Positions 15,217 through 24,403 of a stretch of 36,657 nucleotides of DNA are shown in pieces. Origin of the DNA: an uncultured Collinsella sp. (GTDB taxonomy: Bacteria > Actinomycetota > Coriobacteriia > Coriobacteriales > Coriobacteriaceae); the NCBI GenBank assembly GCA_900767675.1, contig CAAFZX010000012.1, forward strand, positions 1 to 36,657, in the 5' to 3' direction. A program made the position numbers and the translations under genes. The notes under the pieces were generated by a model that had not been told where the DNA came from, ran no database searches, and saw only the letters and a program-made list of their open reading frames with translations. Numbering within the stretch: the stretch's first letter is position 1; every line of letters begins with the position of its first letter.

Positions 15217-16623
15217 ATGCCTCTTGCTGATGTCTTTAGCCTGCTTGTTTTGGGGCAGGGTAAATCCGGTCTCGATGTCGCCCGTTGGGCGCTGGCTCAC
15301 CCCGAGCGCGTGAGCGCCACGACCGTGTATGGCGGTGGTACCTCCGAGCCCAATGACGCCACACGTGCGCTCGAGGCGCAGGGCGCGTCGTTTGTCTACG
15401 GCACCGAGCAGGTCGAGGGTGCCTATGACGTGTGCGTGACATGCCCGGGTATCTCGGAGTTCTCGGCCTTCTTTAAGGCTGGGCGTGAGCATGCCGCTCA
15501 GATTATGGGTGAGCCCGAGTTTGCCTATCGCCTGTCTCCCCAAAATTGGATCGCCATCACGGGCACCAACGGCAAGACAACTACCACGTCGCTGACCGAT
15601 TATCTGCTCAAGGCCGCCGGTGAAGCCAGCGTGGCCGTCGGCAACATCGGTGAGCCGCCGGTGAACGAGATCGACGGCCGCGCGCACAATGAGTGGTTTG
15701 TAGCCGAGCTTTCGAGCTATCAGATTGCTACGACCGCCGAGCTTCATCCTCGCGTGGCGGTGCTGCTCAACATCACGCCCGACCACCTGGGCTGGCACAA
15801 GAGTCATAAGAACTATGCGCTTGCCAAGATCAAGTTGTTCGAGAATATGGTCGACGACGACCTCGTGGTTATCGACGTTGAGGATGCCGGCATCCATGAG
15901 TTCGATGAGTACATCTACACACCGGGCCGCCGCATCTGCAAGGTCGCGTTTGACGAGCCCGAGGGTGCAGACGCCGCCTTTGTGCGCGACGGCAAGATGG
16001 TCGTGCGCCTGAAGGGCGTCGAGACTCAGCTTGTCGCCACGTCCGAGCTCAAGATCTCGGGCCATCACAATGTCATCAATGCCCTATGTGCCGCCACGGC
16101 TGCTCTGGCCGTCGGTGCCGATCCCGAGGGCATTTGCCGCGGTTTGGTATCGTTCCAGCCGCTCGAACACCGCGTGGAACCCTGCGGCGAGATCGATGGC
16201 GTGCGCTACGTCAACGATTCCAAGGCAACGAACACCGATGCGGTCGAAAAGGCCCTGACGGCGTTTCCCGACGATGATGTGATTTTACTGCTCGGCGGCC
16301 ACGATAAGGGTACGCCGCTTGCGGACTTTGCCCGCGTCGTTATGGACAACGTGCGCTCGGTCGTTTGCTTTGGCGATGCGCGCGAGCGCTTTACCGCCGC
16401 TATGGACGAGGCCGATGTCGATGGTGACGTTGATATCGCCCAGGCCGATGACCTGCGCGATGCCGTTGACGTTGCCCGCTCGCTCTCGAGCCGCGGCGAC
16501 GTGATCCTGCTTTCGCCCGCTTGCTCTTCGTTCGACGAGTTTTCGGGCTACGAGGAGCGCGGTCGCGTGTTTAAGGACTACGTGGCCCAGCTTGCCGCAG
16601 CAGCGAAATCGCAAACGGAATAG
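15217..16623 (+). CDS. murD: UDP-N-acetylmuramoylalanine--D-glutamate ligase
   Basis: 468 residues. It adds D-glutamate to UDP-MurNAc-L-Ala, using ATP. The N-terminal Rossmann part begins LLVLGQGKSGLDVARWA. The ATP loop ITGTNGKTTT is at 114-123 (Lys120). Later motifs LNITPDHLGWH and NDSKATNTDA, plus LLGGHDKG near the C-terminal domain, are the usual MurD set. The gene starts 9 nt after mraY. No start with a stronger ribosome site exists nearby, so translation may be coupled. The operon continues into ftsW. Confidence 0.96.
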   Translation: MPLADVFSLLVLGQGKSGLDVARWALAHPERVSATTVYGGGTSEPNDATRALEAQGASFVYGTEQVEGAYDVCVTCPGISEFSAFFKAGREHAAQIMGEPEFAYRLSPQNWIAITGTNGKTTTTSLTDYLLKAAGEASVAVGNIGEPPVNEIDGRAHNEWFVAELSSYQIATTAELHPRVAVLLNITPDHLGWHKSHKNYALAKIKLFENMVDDDLVVIDVEDAGIHEFDEYIYTPGRRICKVAFDEPEGADAAFVRDGKMVVRLKGVETQLVATSELKISGHHNVINALCAATAALAVGADPEGICRGLVSFQPLEHRVEPCGEIDGVRYVNDSKATNTDAVEKALTAFPDDDVILLLGGHDKGTPLADFARVVMDNVRSVVCFGDARERFTAAMDEADVDGDVDIAQADDLRDAVDVARSLSSRGDVILLSPACSSFDEFSGYEERGRVFKDYVAQLAAAAKSQTE

Positions 16624-16632
16624 GGGTTGCCG

Positions 16633-18153
16633 GTGAGAGAGGAGAGCCCCCGAAGTGATATGAGGAGGCCCGACTCGGACCGTGCTTCCTCGCTGCGTGG
16701 CACGACGCGTTCCGGATGCGGCGGGCAGACGTTCGGTGAGCGCTATATTGCCGGCGTCCCCGCCCGCATCATGCGCCCCCGTTTGATATTTATGGCCTGC
16801 CTGTTTAGCTTGGTTTGCTTTGGCTTGCTGATGGTGTACTCGGCATCTTCGGTCGAGGCACTGCACGAGAACGGTTCGGCGACGTTTTTCCTGTTTCGAC
16901 AGGCCGCGTTTGCCGGAGTTGGCGTGCTGGCTATGGTTGCCATCGTGCGCATCTTACCGGACAGTTGGTTTGGGGAAGACGTGCTCAGGATCTTCCTCAT
17001 GGGCATGATAGGGCTACTGGTTCTGGTGTTCTTTATGGGTAGCGGCAGTCGTGGCGCCACGCGTTGGCTCAACATCGCCGGAATTCAGTTTCAGCCGTCT
17101 GAGTTTTTAAAGCCGTTCGCCATCGCGTATTCGGCAATCATGCTCGACCGTATCTTTTCGCCCGGCGGCAACATCAACGAGTTTCTTCGCAAGATGGGCG
17201 GCTACCTGGGAATTTCGCTCTTCCTGATCTTTGTTCAGCCCGATTTTGGTACCGTTCTGATCATTTTGTTGACCCTCATATGCATGGCGTTGTTTGCGGG
17301 ATTGGACCCCAAATATATCGTTTGGACGGTTGTTGCCGGCATCGCCGTCATTGCGATCGCCCTTATCGCCGAGCCGTATCGTATGACGCGTGTCCAGGTT
17401 GCTTGGAATCCTTGGGCAGACGAATATGGTGACGGCTATCAGGCCACGCTTGCCATCATGGCGTTTGCCTCGGGCGGACTGTTCGGCCGTGGTATCGGCA
17501 ACTCCACCATGAAGTACTCGTATTTGCCCGAGGCGCACAACGACTACATCTTGGCTATTATCGGCGAGGAAGTTGGCTTTATCGGAACCGTGCTGTTCTT
17601 CTTGGTGTTTGCGATGCTGATTTACTCGGCGTTTCGCATTGCCGAGCAGGCGACCGATCGTCGCGGAGCACTTATGGCATCGGGTTCCGCGGTCATCCTT
17701 GCGGTGCAGTTTTTGATCAACGCGCTGGGCATTCTCAACGTGTTCCCCATGACGGGTAAGCCGCTGCCGTTTATTAGCTACGGCGGCTCGTCGATTATTG
17801 TGTCGCTTATGCTTGCCGGTCTGATCCTGCGCGTTTCGTATGAGAGCGCCCGTCGCGATGAGTACGACCGTCGCCGCGAGAGCTTTGCCGTTATGGATGA
17901 GAGTACCGCCGGCGTGCCCCATGTGCGCGGCGAGCGATCTTCGCGTAACGGCTTTACCGTTCTGGATGGCTCTGCGACCGAGCCGGCGGCCCGTCCGCGT
18001 CAGCGAACAGCGCCGCAAGGTCGTCCGCAGCGCCCCACTCCTCGCAATGCGGGCGGCGGATATAATCGAATCGATTTGAATTCGGACCCGTCGGCGCGTT
18101 TGCGCACCGATGACCAGGGGCCGCGTGTACGAAGGGATTACCATGACCGATAA
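16633..18153 (+). CDS. ftsW: Septal peptidoglycan polymerase FtsW
   Basis: 506 residues from GTG 16633, chosen because AGGGG (16622-16626) is 6 nt upstream. The TTG at 16627 has no room for a ribosome site. Ten membrane segments lie between about residues 48 and 400. The conserved catalytic-loop region PEAHNDYILAIIGEE (about 299-313, Asp304) and the SEDS signature GKPLPFISYGGSS (about 376-388) are intact. By family knowledge it polymerises lipid II glycan strands with FtsI. It has an N-terminal basic tail of about 45 residues and an unusually long cytoplasmic C-terminal tail of about 100 residues rich in Arg, Pro and Gly. RodA is excluded by position within murD-ftsW-murG. Its last 11 nt overlap murG. 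Confidence 0.94.
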   Translation: MREESPRSDMRRPDSDRASSLRGTTRSGCGGQTFGERYIAGVPARIMRPRLIFMACLFSLVCFGLLMVYSASSVEALHENGSATFFLFRQAAFAGVGVLAMVAIVRILPDSWFGEDVLRIFLMGMIGLLVLVFFMGSGSRGATRWLNIAGIQFQPSEFLKPFAIAYSAIMLDRIFSPGGNINEFLRKMGGYLGISLFLIFVQPDFGTVLIILLTLICMALFAGLDPKYIVWTVVAGIAVIAIALIAEPYRMTRVQVAWNPWADEYGDGYQATLAIMAFASGGLFGRGIGNSTMKYSYLPEAHNDYILAIIGEEVGFIGTVLFFLVFAMLIYSAFRIAEQATDRRGALMASGSAVILAVQFLINALGILNVFPMTGKPLPFISYGGSSIIVSLMLAGLILRVSYESARRDEYDRRRESFAVMDESTAGVPHVRGERSSRNGFTVLDGSATEPAARPRQRTAPQGRPQRPTPRNAGGGYNRIDLNSDPSARLRTDDQGPRVRRDYHDR

Positions 18154-19258
18154 GATGACCGTTGCTATTGCAGCTGGCGGCACGGCAGGACATATCAACC
18201 CCGCGCTCGCCTTGGCCGAGGAGCTGCGTGACCGCGGTCATCACGTTGTGTTCGTGGGCCAATCGCGCAAGCTCGAGGGTCGTCTGGTTCCCGAGGCCGG
18301 ATTCGATTTTGTACCCATCACAGTTACGGGCTTCGATCGCTCCCGTCCCTGGACGGCGCTGACCTCGCTGTGGCGCGTCAATAAGGCCAAGCGTGCGCTT
18401 GCCAGTCACTTCTCGAAGGTCGGCAAGCCCGATGCCGCTATTGGCTTTGGTGCTTACGTTGAGGTCCCGCTGCTGGGTTGGTGCAAGGACGCCGGCGTTC
18501 CGTATCTGCTGCACGAGCAGAACTCTGTTCCGGGTCTGGCCAATAAGATGATGAACTCGCATGCCGCCCGCGTGTGCATTTCGGTACCTGCGGCCCGCAC
18601 GGTCTTTGAGCGTGAGGGCGACCCCGACCATGTGCTCATGACGGGCAATCCTGTGCGTCGTTCGGTGATCGAGGGCGATCGCGCCCGCGGTCGCAAGACG
18701 CTCGGCGTGCCCGAGGATGCGACGCTTCTGCTCGTCTTTGGCGGTTCACTTGGTGCACAGCATCTCAACGAGCGCGTTGCCTCGCTCAAGGGTGAGCTGC
18801 TGACCCGCGAGAATCTCTACATTTTGCATTCGACGGGTGCCGACGGCTTTGAGGAGACCGAGCGCGCTTTGGCGCTGACGCCCGAGGAGGCGCAGCGCTA
18901 TCGTGTCCAGCCCTATATCGACAACATGGGCGATATGCTGGCTGCGGCCGATCTGGTGCTCTCGCGTTCCGGTGCCTCGAGCGTGGCCGAGATCGCCGCG
19001 CTTGCCGTGCCCTCGGTACTCGTGCCGTACCCGCACGCCACGGCCGACCACCAGACTACGAATGCGCGTTACCTGGTCGATGCCGGTGCCGGCGTGCTAT
19101 GCGCCGATGCCGATATCGATGCCCCCGCCTTTGCCGACGAGCTGCTGCACCTGATCGATGACGCTGCGGCGCGTGATGCCATGCGTCAGGCGGCGCGTGG
19201 CTTGGCCCAGGACCGTGCCGCCGCACTTTTGGCCGACGCGGTAGAGGGATTGCGTTAG
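18143..19258 (+). CDS. murG: UDP-GlcNAc:lipid I N-acetylglucosaminyltransferase MurG
   Basis: 371 residues from ATG 18143 (AAGGGAT upstream). It turns lipid I into lipid II on the cytoplasmic face of the membrane. The GT-B fold shows the first glycine loop GGTAGHINP at 12-20, the hydrophobic patch typical of membrane association, and in the C-terminal domain FGGSLGAQHLNE and DLVLSRSGASSVAEIAAL with PYPHATADHQTTNA, the UDP-GlcNAc binding region. The start overlaps the ftsW stop by 11 nt, which implies translational coupling. A 97-nt gap follows before murC. Confidence 0.97.
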   Translation: MTDKMTVAIAAGGTAGHINPALALAEELRDRGHHVVFVGQSRKLEGRLVPEAGFDFVPITVTGFDRSRPWTALTSLWRVNKAKRALASHFSKVGKPDAAIGFGAYVEVPLLGWCKDAGVPYLLHEQNSVPGLANKMMNSHAARVCISVPAARTVFEREGDPDHVLMTGNPVRRSVIEGDRARGRKTLGVPEDATLLLVFGGSLGAQHLNERVASLKGELLTRENLYILHSTGADGFEETERALALTPEEAQRYRVQPYIDNMGDMLAAADLVLSRSGASSVAEIAALAVPSVLVPYPHATADHQTTNARYLVDAGAGVLCADADIDAPAFADELLHLIDDAAARDAMRQAARGLAQDRAAALLADAVEGLR

Positions 19259-19355
19259 TTAGACGGGATATCGCCGGTCGCCCTCGCGCTGATGCGGTAG
19301 GTGCGGTACAGTTAACGGGTTACAGGCAGCGTTTACGCAAGGAGTACACGAGCAC

Positions 19356-20774
19356 ATGGCTGATTCCCAGACTGCAACCTCCGCGCCCGAGTTCAAGAGC
19401 GCCCACTTTATCGGTATCGGTGGCGCCGGCATGAGCGGCATCGCCCTCGTCCTGCACGAGCGCGGTTATACCGTTACCGGCTCCGACCTTAAGACGTCGC
19501 GCTATATTCGCCAGCTTACCCGCGCCGGCGTGAAGGTCCACGTGGGCCACGAGGCTGCGACGATTGACGAGGTCAAGCCCGACGTGGTCGTGGTCTCCAC
19601 CGCAATTCCCGAGTCCAACCCCGAGCTCGTGCGTGCCCGCGAGCTCGGTATTCCCGTGTGGCCCCGTGCCAAGATGCTCTCGGCCCTGGGCCACGGCTAC
19701 ACCACCATCGCCGTTGCCGGCACGCACGGCAAGACCACGACGTCTTCGATGTGTGCCACGATGCTCGATCGCATGGGTCTGGACCCCAGCTTTTTGATCG
19801 GCGGCATCGTCGAGGGCTACGACACCAATGGCAAGAACGGCTCGGGTGACTACTTTGTCGCCGAGGCGGACGAGTCCGACAGCTCGTTCCTGTTCCTGAA
19901 CCCCAATGTGGTCATCGTGACCAACGTCGAGGCCGACCATCTCGATCACTACTCGGGCATCGAGGAGATCGAGGCCACCTTTGCCAAGTTTATGGGGCTG
20001 GTGGGCGAGAACGGCACCGTCATCGTTTGCGGCGAGGACCCGCATCTGGTCGAGCTCGCCAAGTCGACGGGCCGTCATGTGCTTTCCTATGGTTTTGCCG
20101 AGAACAACGACATCGTCTGCGTGCATCCGGATGTCAAGGGCATCCAGAGCGACTTTATCGTTCGCTTTGAGGACGGCACCGAGCACGCTGTCGAGATTAA
20201 GAGCAACCCCGGTCGTCACAACATGCTCAACGCCACGGCCGTTTTGACCGTCGCCCATGTTCTGGGCCTCGATATCGACGCCGCCGCTAAGGCACTTTCG
20301 AGTTTTGAGGGCGTCCGCCGTCGCTTTACCCACGTGGGCGATATCGACGGCATCACGGTGGTTGACGATTACGGCCATCATCCCACCGAGATCAAGGCGA
20401 CGCTCGCTGCTGCCTCTTCGCTGGGCTACAAGCATGTCGATGTCGTGTTCCAACCGCACCGCTATTCGCGCCTGCAGGCTCTGTGCGATGACTTTGCCGA
20501 TGCCTTTGCCAACGCCGATAAGCTGCTGCTGATCGATGTGTTTTCCGCCGGCGAGATGCCGATTCCGGGTGTTACCTCCAAGATGCTCGCAGATACCGTT
20601 CGCGCCAAGCACCCCGGCAAGGAGGTCGTGTACTGCTCCAGCCGTCTTGAGCTCAACCAGGAGCTTGAGAAGCTCGTGGGCGAGGGCGACTTGCTGCTCA
20701 CCATGGGTGCCGGCGACGTTACGACCGTCGGCCCCGAGTTCATCGAGTATCTGACTGCCAAGAAAGACGCTTAA
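19356..20774 (+). CDS. murC: UDP-N-acetylmuramate--L-alanine ligase
   Basis: 472 residues. It adds L-Ala to UDP-MurNAc, the first amino acid of the stem peptide. The Rossmann start FIGIGGAGMSGIA (18-30) and the ATP loop AGTHGKTTT (121-129, Lys126) distinguish MurC from MurD/E/F. EADESDSSFL and NVEADHLDHY follow, and VVDDYGHHPTEIKA marks the C-terminal domain. GGAG (19341-19344) lies 11 nt before ATG 19356. The 97-nt gap before it contains TGCGGTA twice (19293-19299, 19302-19308) but no clear promoter. Confidence 0.97.
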   Translation: MADSQTATSAPEFKSAHFIGIGGAGMSGIALVLHERGYTVTGSDLKTSRYIRQLTRAGVKVHVGHEAATIDEVKPDVVVVSTAIPESNPELVRARELGIPVWPRAKMLSALGHGYTTIAVAGTHGKTTTSSMCATMLDRMGLDPSFLIGGIVEGYDTNGKNGSGDYFVAEADESDSSFLFLNPNVVIVTNVEADHLDHYSGIEEIEATFAKFMGLVGENGTVIVCGEDPHLVELAKSTGRHVLSYGFAENNDIVCVHPDVKGIQSDFIVRFEDGTEHAVEIKSNPGRHNMLNATAVLTVAHVLGLDIDAAAKALSSFEGVRRRFTHVGDIDGITVVDDYGHHPTEIKATLAAASSLGYKHVDVVFQPHRYSRLQALCDDFADAFANADKLLLIDVFSAGEMPIPGVTSKMLADTVRAKHPGKEVVYCSSRLELNQELEKLVGEGDLLLTMGAGDVTTVGPEFIEYLTAKKDA

Positions 20775-20779
20775 CCCCT

Positions 20780-21691
20780 ATGGGTCTGTTTAACGCCGTC
20801 ATGGCGCTTTCGGGCATGATCGACACGGACGTAGTCGAGGACGAACGTCTTGCACGCCATACAAGCTATCGTATCGGCGGCAAGGCCGACCTCTTTGTGA
20901 CGTGCCATAGCTACCATGCCCTGCGTCGCGCCGTGGCGGTGCTTGACCGCGAGCAGGTGCCGTGGGTGATTATCGGCAAGGGGTCCAACCTGTTGGTTGC
21001 TGATGCCGGTTATCGCGGCGCCGTTATTTCGCTGGGACGTGAGTTTCAGCGCACGGTTGTTGCCGAGGACGGCTGCACGCTGACCGTTGGTGCGGGCGTG
21101 ATGTTCGCGCGTTTGGTCAACGACGCCTTGTCGCGTGGGCTTTCGGGCCTTGAGTTCGCGGTCGGTATTCCCGGTTCGGTCGGCGGCGCTGTGTCCATGA
21201 ACGCAGGTACGCGGACCGAGTGGATCGGCTCCCTTATCGAGGACGTGGTCACGTTTGATCCGGCGTCCGGTATTAAGCACTATGCAGGGTCCGAGATCGC
21301 TTGGGGGTATCGCGAGTGCAGCTTGCCCCGTAACGAGATCATTCTCGAGTGCGTGCTTAAACTCAAGCCCGCGCCCAAGGCAGACATTCGCGAGCGCATG
21401 GAGCGGTACCTGACGCGCCGCAAGCGCACGCAGCCCATGGGCCGTGCATCCTGCGGATCGGTCTTTCGCAACCCGCCCGACGCAAGCGTGGGCAAGTTGA
21501 TTGAGGATTGTGGATTAAAGGGTTTTTCGGTTGGCGGTGCGGAAGTTTCGCCCGTACACGCTAATTTTATCGTTAATAACGGAACCGCTTCGGCCGATGA
21601 CGTGGCCGCGGTTATCAGGCATGTGCACGGAAAGGTGAGGGAGGCGTATGGCATCGAGCTCAGACCGGAAGTTAAATTCCTCGGCTTCTAG
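20780..21691 (+). CDS. murB: UDP-N-acetylenolpyruvoylglucosamine reductase
   Basis: 303 residues, the short (type II) MurB. It reduces enolpyruvyl-UDP-GlcNAc to UDP-MurNAc with NADPH through FAD. HTSYRIGG (27-34) and the FAD site IIGKGSNLLVADAG (64-77) lie in the first domain, FAVGIPGSVGGAVSMNAG at 126-143, the proton-donor Ser227 in GSVFRNP, and the C-terminal GIELRPEVKFLG. It starts 5 nt after murC and overlaps the next gene by 44 nt. The ribosome site is weak, so coupling to murC is likely. Confidence 0.96.
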   Translation: MGLFNAVMALSGMIDTDVVEDERLARHTSYRIGGKADLFVTCHSYHALRRAVAVLDREQVPWVIIGKGSNLLVADAGYRGAVISLGREFQRTVVAEDGCTLTVGAGVMFARLVNDALSRGLSGLEFAVGIPGSVGGAVSMNAGTRTEWIGSLIEDVVTFDPASGIKHYAGSEIAWGYRECSLPRNEIILECVLKLKPAPKADIRERMERYLTRRKRTQPMGRASCGSVFRNPPDASVGKLIEDCGLKGFSVGGAEVSPVHANFIVNNGTASADDVAAVIRHVHGKVREAYGIELRPEVKFLGF

Positions 21692-22913
21692 AGCATCGAA
21701 ACCAACCTTCCGTCGCGCCGGAGGGCGTTCCGGCGCACCTGCCCAGCCTCAACTTAAGCCCGCCATGCCCTCTAAGTCTGTTGGGGCCGTTCGTCCTGCC
21801 AAGCGCCCGGTCGTCGGCTCGCAGCTGGGAGGACGCCCCGCTTCTAAAAAGGCGAGTCGTCCGGCTTCGCGTCCTTCGGTGACGCCCAAGCCGGCGATGG
21901 GCACCAAGACCTCCCGACCCGTGGCGACGCCCAAGCCTTCGCTGGGAGCTCGTGCGTCGCATGCCAGCCGTACGTTGGCTGGCGCTAAGCCGCGTTCACT
22001 GACATCGGTGCCCGCCGCCAAGGCGTCTTCGGCAAAAAAGGTCATCAATCCTCTGTCATCGCTCGGTGCCATGGCGGGCAAGGCGACCGACGCCGCTTCT
22101 GCCATTAAGGGTAAGGGCAAAATCGCGGGCGGCATCCTGGCAGCCGTGGCCGTACTTGCCATTATTGCCATCGTCGTCATCAACTCTGGCCTGTTCGCCG
22201 CCACCGATATTCAGATTCATGGCAGCGAGCATGTGACCAAGCACGACGCCATGCAGCTCATCAATCTTCCCGAGAACACGTCGCTCTTTAACGTGGATCC
22301 CGATCAGATCACCGAGGGCCTCAAGCAAAACCCGTGGGTCTCGGGCGTGGATGTCCAGCGCCAGTTTCCCCATACGCTTATCATCACGCCGACGGAGCGT
22401 AAAGTTATCGCCATTGCGTATATCAGCTCCGACGACCTTGCCTGGGCTATCGGAGACGATGACACCTGGATCGCTCCGCTGTCGACGTCTGTCGAGGTGG
22501 ACGACCAGGGGAACGTCATTACATCGGGGGAAGGTGCCAACACCCTGACCGGCATCGATGCGGCCTTAGCGCTTGCCAAGCACTACGGCGCCGTGCTGTT
22601 GACTGACGTCTCGGCCGATGTCGCACCGGTTTCGGGTCGGGCGGTGAGCTCCAAGGCCGTCAAGGCCGGCCTGGATTACGCACGCGGTTTTTCGAGCGAG
22701 TTCTTGGACCAGGTGAAGGATATTTCCACGCCTTCCGTTGAGGCTATCTCGGCAAATCTCGACAACGGCGTCGAGGTGTCGCTGGGCGATTCGGACGATA
22801 TCGCCAAGAAAGAACGCATCGTGACCAAGCTACTTTCGCAGGTAGAGGGCGTAACCTATATCAATGTGCGCTCTCCGGGCAACTACACGTTTAGGAACGC
22901 ACCGACCGCCTAG
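21648..22913 (+). CDS. ftsQ: FtsQ/DivIB-type division protein with long basic tail
   Basis: 421 residues. The cytoplasmic N-terminal region of about 155 residues is disordered and made of Ala, Pro, Ser, Lys and Arg with recurring RPA/TPKP units (for example SVTPKPAMG at 77-85 and VATPKPSLG at 92-100). A single membrane segment covers 159-179. The POTRA domain follows (about 186-255: TDIQIHGSEHVTKHDAMQL ... NPWVSGVDVQRQFPHTL), then the FtsQ beta domain to the end. It should connect FtsL-like and FtsW/FtsI in the divisome. ATG 21648 lies inside murB, preceded by GAGGGAGG. The tail is much longer than in E. coli FtsQ. Confidence 0.92.
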   Translation: MASSSDRKLNSSASRASKPTFRRAGGRSGAPAQPQLKPAMPSKSVGAVRPAKRPVVGSQLGGRPASKKASRPASRPSVTPKPAMGTKTSRPVATPKPSLGARASHASRTLAGAKPRSLTSVPAAKASSAKKVINPLSSLGAMAGKATDAASAIKGKGKIAGGILAAVAVLAIIAIVVINSGLFAATDIQIHGSEHVTKHDAMQLINLPENTSLFNVDPDQITEGLKQNPWVSGVDVQRQFPHTLIITPTERKVIAIAYISSDDLAWAIGDDDTWIAPLSTSVEVDDQGNVITSGEGANTLTGIDAALALAKHYGAVLLTDVSADVAPVSGRAVSSKAVKAGLDYARGFSSEFLDQVKDISTPSVEAISANLDNGVEVSLGDSDDIAKKERIVTKLLSQVEGVTYINVRSPGNYTFRNAPTA

Positions 22914-23100
22914 CATCCTAAACGGCTTTGTTGAGGGGCCATACCACGCCGTTTATCTGGTTTGTTTGGTTTTCACGGTCAATTATTTGACTGATACGTT
23001 CATAATGTGCAAACATAATACGGTTTACCTTTGCATTTACTTTCAACCTGAAGGTTAATGTGCGCAGGGGTCAACCCATGCTATGGCTATAACCTTTGTT
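22914..23100 (+). promoter_or_regulatory. Probable ftsZ control region
   Basis: This AT-rich 199-nt gap contrasts with the tightly packed genes before it. It holds TTGACT (22987-22992), two CATAAT boxes (23001-23006, 23014-23019) and a 5+5 palindrome AACCT-GA-AGGTT (23045-23056). TTGACT is 8 and 21 bp from the two CATAAT boxes, so neither pair has ideal spacing. A separate ftsZ promoter is likely here but its exact elements are not settled. Confidence 0.4.
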
Positions 23101-23112
23101 CGGAGGACCGAC

Positions 23113-24267
23113 ATGCACGAGACAGAGATCAACAACTACCTTGCCGTCATTAAGGTGGTCGGCGTCGGCGGCGGCGGTACCAACGCGGTCAATCGAATGA
23201 TCGAAGAGGGCATCCGCGGCGTCGAGTTTGTTGCCATCAACACCGATGCTCAGGCGCTCGCGATCTCTGATGCCGATATCAAGGTGCACATCGGCACCGA
23301 CCTTACCCGCGGCCTGGGCGCCGGCGCCAACCCCGAGGTTGGCCGCAAGGCTGCCGATGAGTCCCGCGACGATATCGCCGAGGCGCTCGCTGGCGCCGAC
23401 ATGGTGTTCATCACCTGCGGCGAGGGCGGTGGCACCGGTACCGGCGCTGCTCCCATCGTTGCCGATATCGCGATGAACGAGGTCGGCGCGCTGACCGTCG
23501 CCGTCGTGACCAAGCCCTTCACCTTCGAGGGCCGCAAGCGCAAGAAGAGCGCCGAGGAGGGCATCAAGACCCTCTCCGATTGCGTCGACACCATGATCGT
23601 TATCCCTAACGACAAGCTGCTCGACATCGCCGAGAAGAAGACCACGATGCTCGAGGCGTTCGCGATTGCCGATGGCGTCCTTTCCCAGGGCACCCAGGGC
23701 ATCACCGACCTCATCACCGTCCCGGGTATCATCAACCTGGACTTCGCCGATGTTAAGACCATCATGAAGCAGGCTGGTACCGCCATGATGGGTATCGGTA
23801 CCGCTTCTGGGGACACCCGTGCCGTCGACGCTGCCCAGCAGGCTATCTCCAGTCCGCTGCTCGAGAGCTCCATCGATGGCGCCACGCGCGTCCTGCTTTC
23901 CATCGCCGGCTCCAAGGATCTGGGCATCCAGGAGATCAGCGACGCCGCCGACGTTGTCGCCAATGCCGTCGACCCCGAGGCCAACATCATCTTCGGTACC
24001 GTTGTTGACGAGTCCCTGGGCGACCAGGTGCGCATCACCGTTATCGCTACGGGCTTCTCCGACTCCAACGTCAACCGTCAGGACGAGCTCTTCGCTGCTC
24101 AGCAGTCCCAGAGCAAGGCCGCTGCTTCTGCCGAGCCTCAGCGCACCGCTCCGGCTGCCAGCCCCGCTCAGGCTGCCCCGACTCGCAACGTCGGTGGTAC
24201 CGAGCTGCCCAACTTTGGCAACGACCAGTTTGAGCTTCCCGACTTCCTCAAGCGCGGCAGTTTCTAG
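23113..24267 (+). CDS. ftsZ: Cell division protein FtsZ
   Basis: 384 residues from ATG 23113, selected because CGGAGGA (23101-23107) is 5 nt upstream. An in-frame ATG at 23083 has a poorer site. GTP-binding tubulin homologue that forms the division ring. VGVGGGGTNAVNRM at 16-29 and the tubulin signature GGGTGTG at 105-111 are intact, and the T7 region NLDFADVK with catalytic Asp is present. A Gln/Ala/Pro-rich linker (about 318-365) leads to the C-terminal peptide ELPDFLKRGSF, the binding site for membrane tethers. With no ftsA in the window, SepF is the expected partner. Confidence 0.98.
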   Translation: MHETEINNYLAVIKVVGVGGGGTNAVNRMIEEGIRGVEFVAINTDAQALAISDADIKVHIGTDLTRGLGAGANPEVGRKAADESRDDIAEALAGADMVFITCGEGGGTGTGAAPIVADIAMNEVGALTVAVVTKPFTFEGRKRKKSAEEGIKTLSDCVDTMIVIPNDKLLDIAEKKTTMLEAFAIADGVLSQGTQGITDLITVPGIINLDFADVKTIMKQAGTAMMGIGTASGDTRAVDAAQQAISSPLLESSIDGATRVLLSIAGSKDLGIQEISDAADVVANAVDPEANIIFGTVVDESLGDQVRITVIATGFSDSNVNRQDELFAAQQSQSKAAASAEPQRTAPAASPAQAAPTRNVGGTELPNFGNDQFELPDFLKRGSF

Positions 24268-24292
24268 TTCGTTTTTCTTAACGACCTGCATG

Positions 24293-24322
24293 GGGTGCGT
24301 CCGATTGGGCGCACCCTTTTTG
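24293..24322 (+). terminator. Intrinsic terminator after ftsZ
   Basis: GGGTGCGTCC (24293-24302) pairs with GGGCGCACCC (24307-24316), 10 bp with one G-U pair and a GATT loop, followed by TTTTTGTTGTG. It separates the division operon from pgeF-pst. Confidence 0.9.
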
Positions 24323-24360
24323 TTGTGTTTCGTCTTTGTAAACGAAAGCCTCCAATCTCC

Positions 24361-24403
24361 TTACGTTCCCTTTACGTTTGGTTCCTACCGCTGCGGGTAT
24401 CCT
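24361..24403 (+). promoter_or_regulatory. Candidate PHO-box promoter of the pgeF-pst operon
   Basis: TTACGTT is repeated at 24361-24367 and 24372-24378 with a 4-nt spacer, an 11-bp period. This is the layout of known phosphate-regulator boxes (7-bp repeats, 4-bp spacers, PhoB/PhoP families). A possible -10, TATCCT (24398-24403), places the second repeat over the -35 position, as expected for an activated promoter with no -35 of its own. There is no room for a promoter between pgeF and pstS except inside pgeF. Confidence 0.45.

Noticed and set aside
12793..16068. A 1091-codon open frame on the minus strand opposite murF, mraY and murD
   Set aside because: It is a mirror of the C-rich third codon positions of three well-identified genes, has His/Gly/Arg-rich low-information content, no ribosome site and no recognisable domain.
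19259..19355. A promoter in the murG-murC gap
   Set aside because: A TGCGGTA duplication and TACAGT are present, but no -35 at acceptable spacing; left unassigned.
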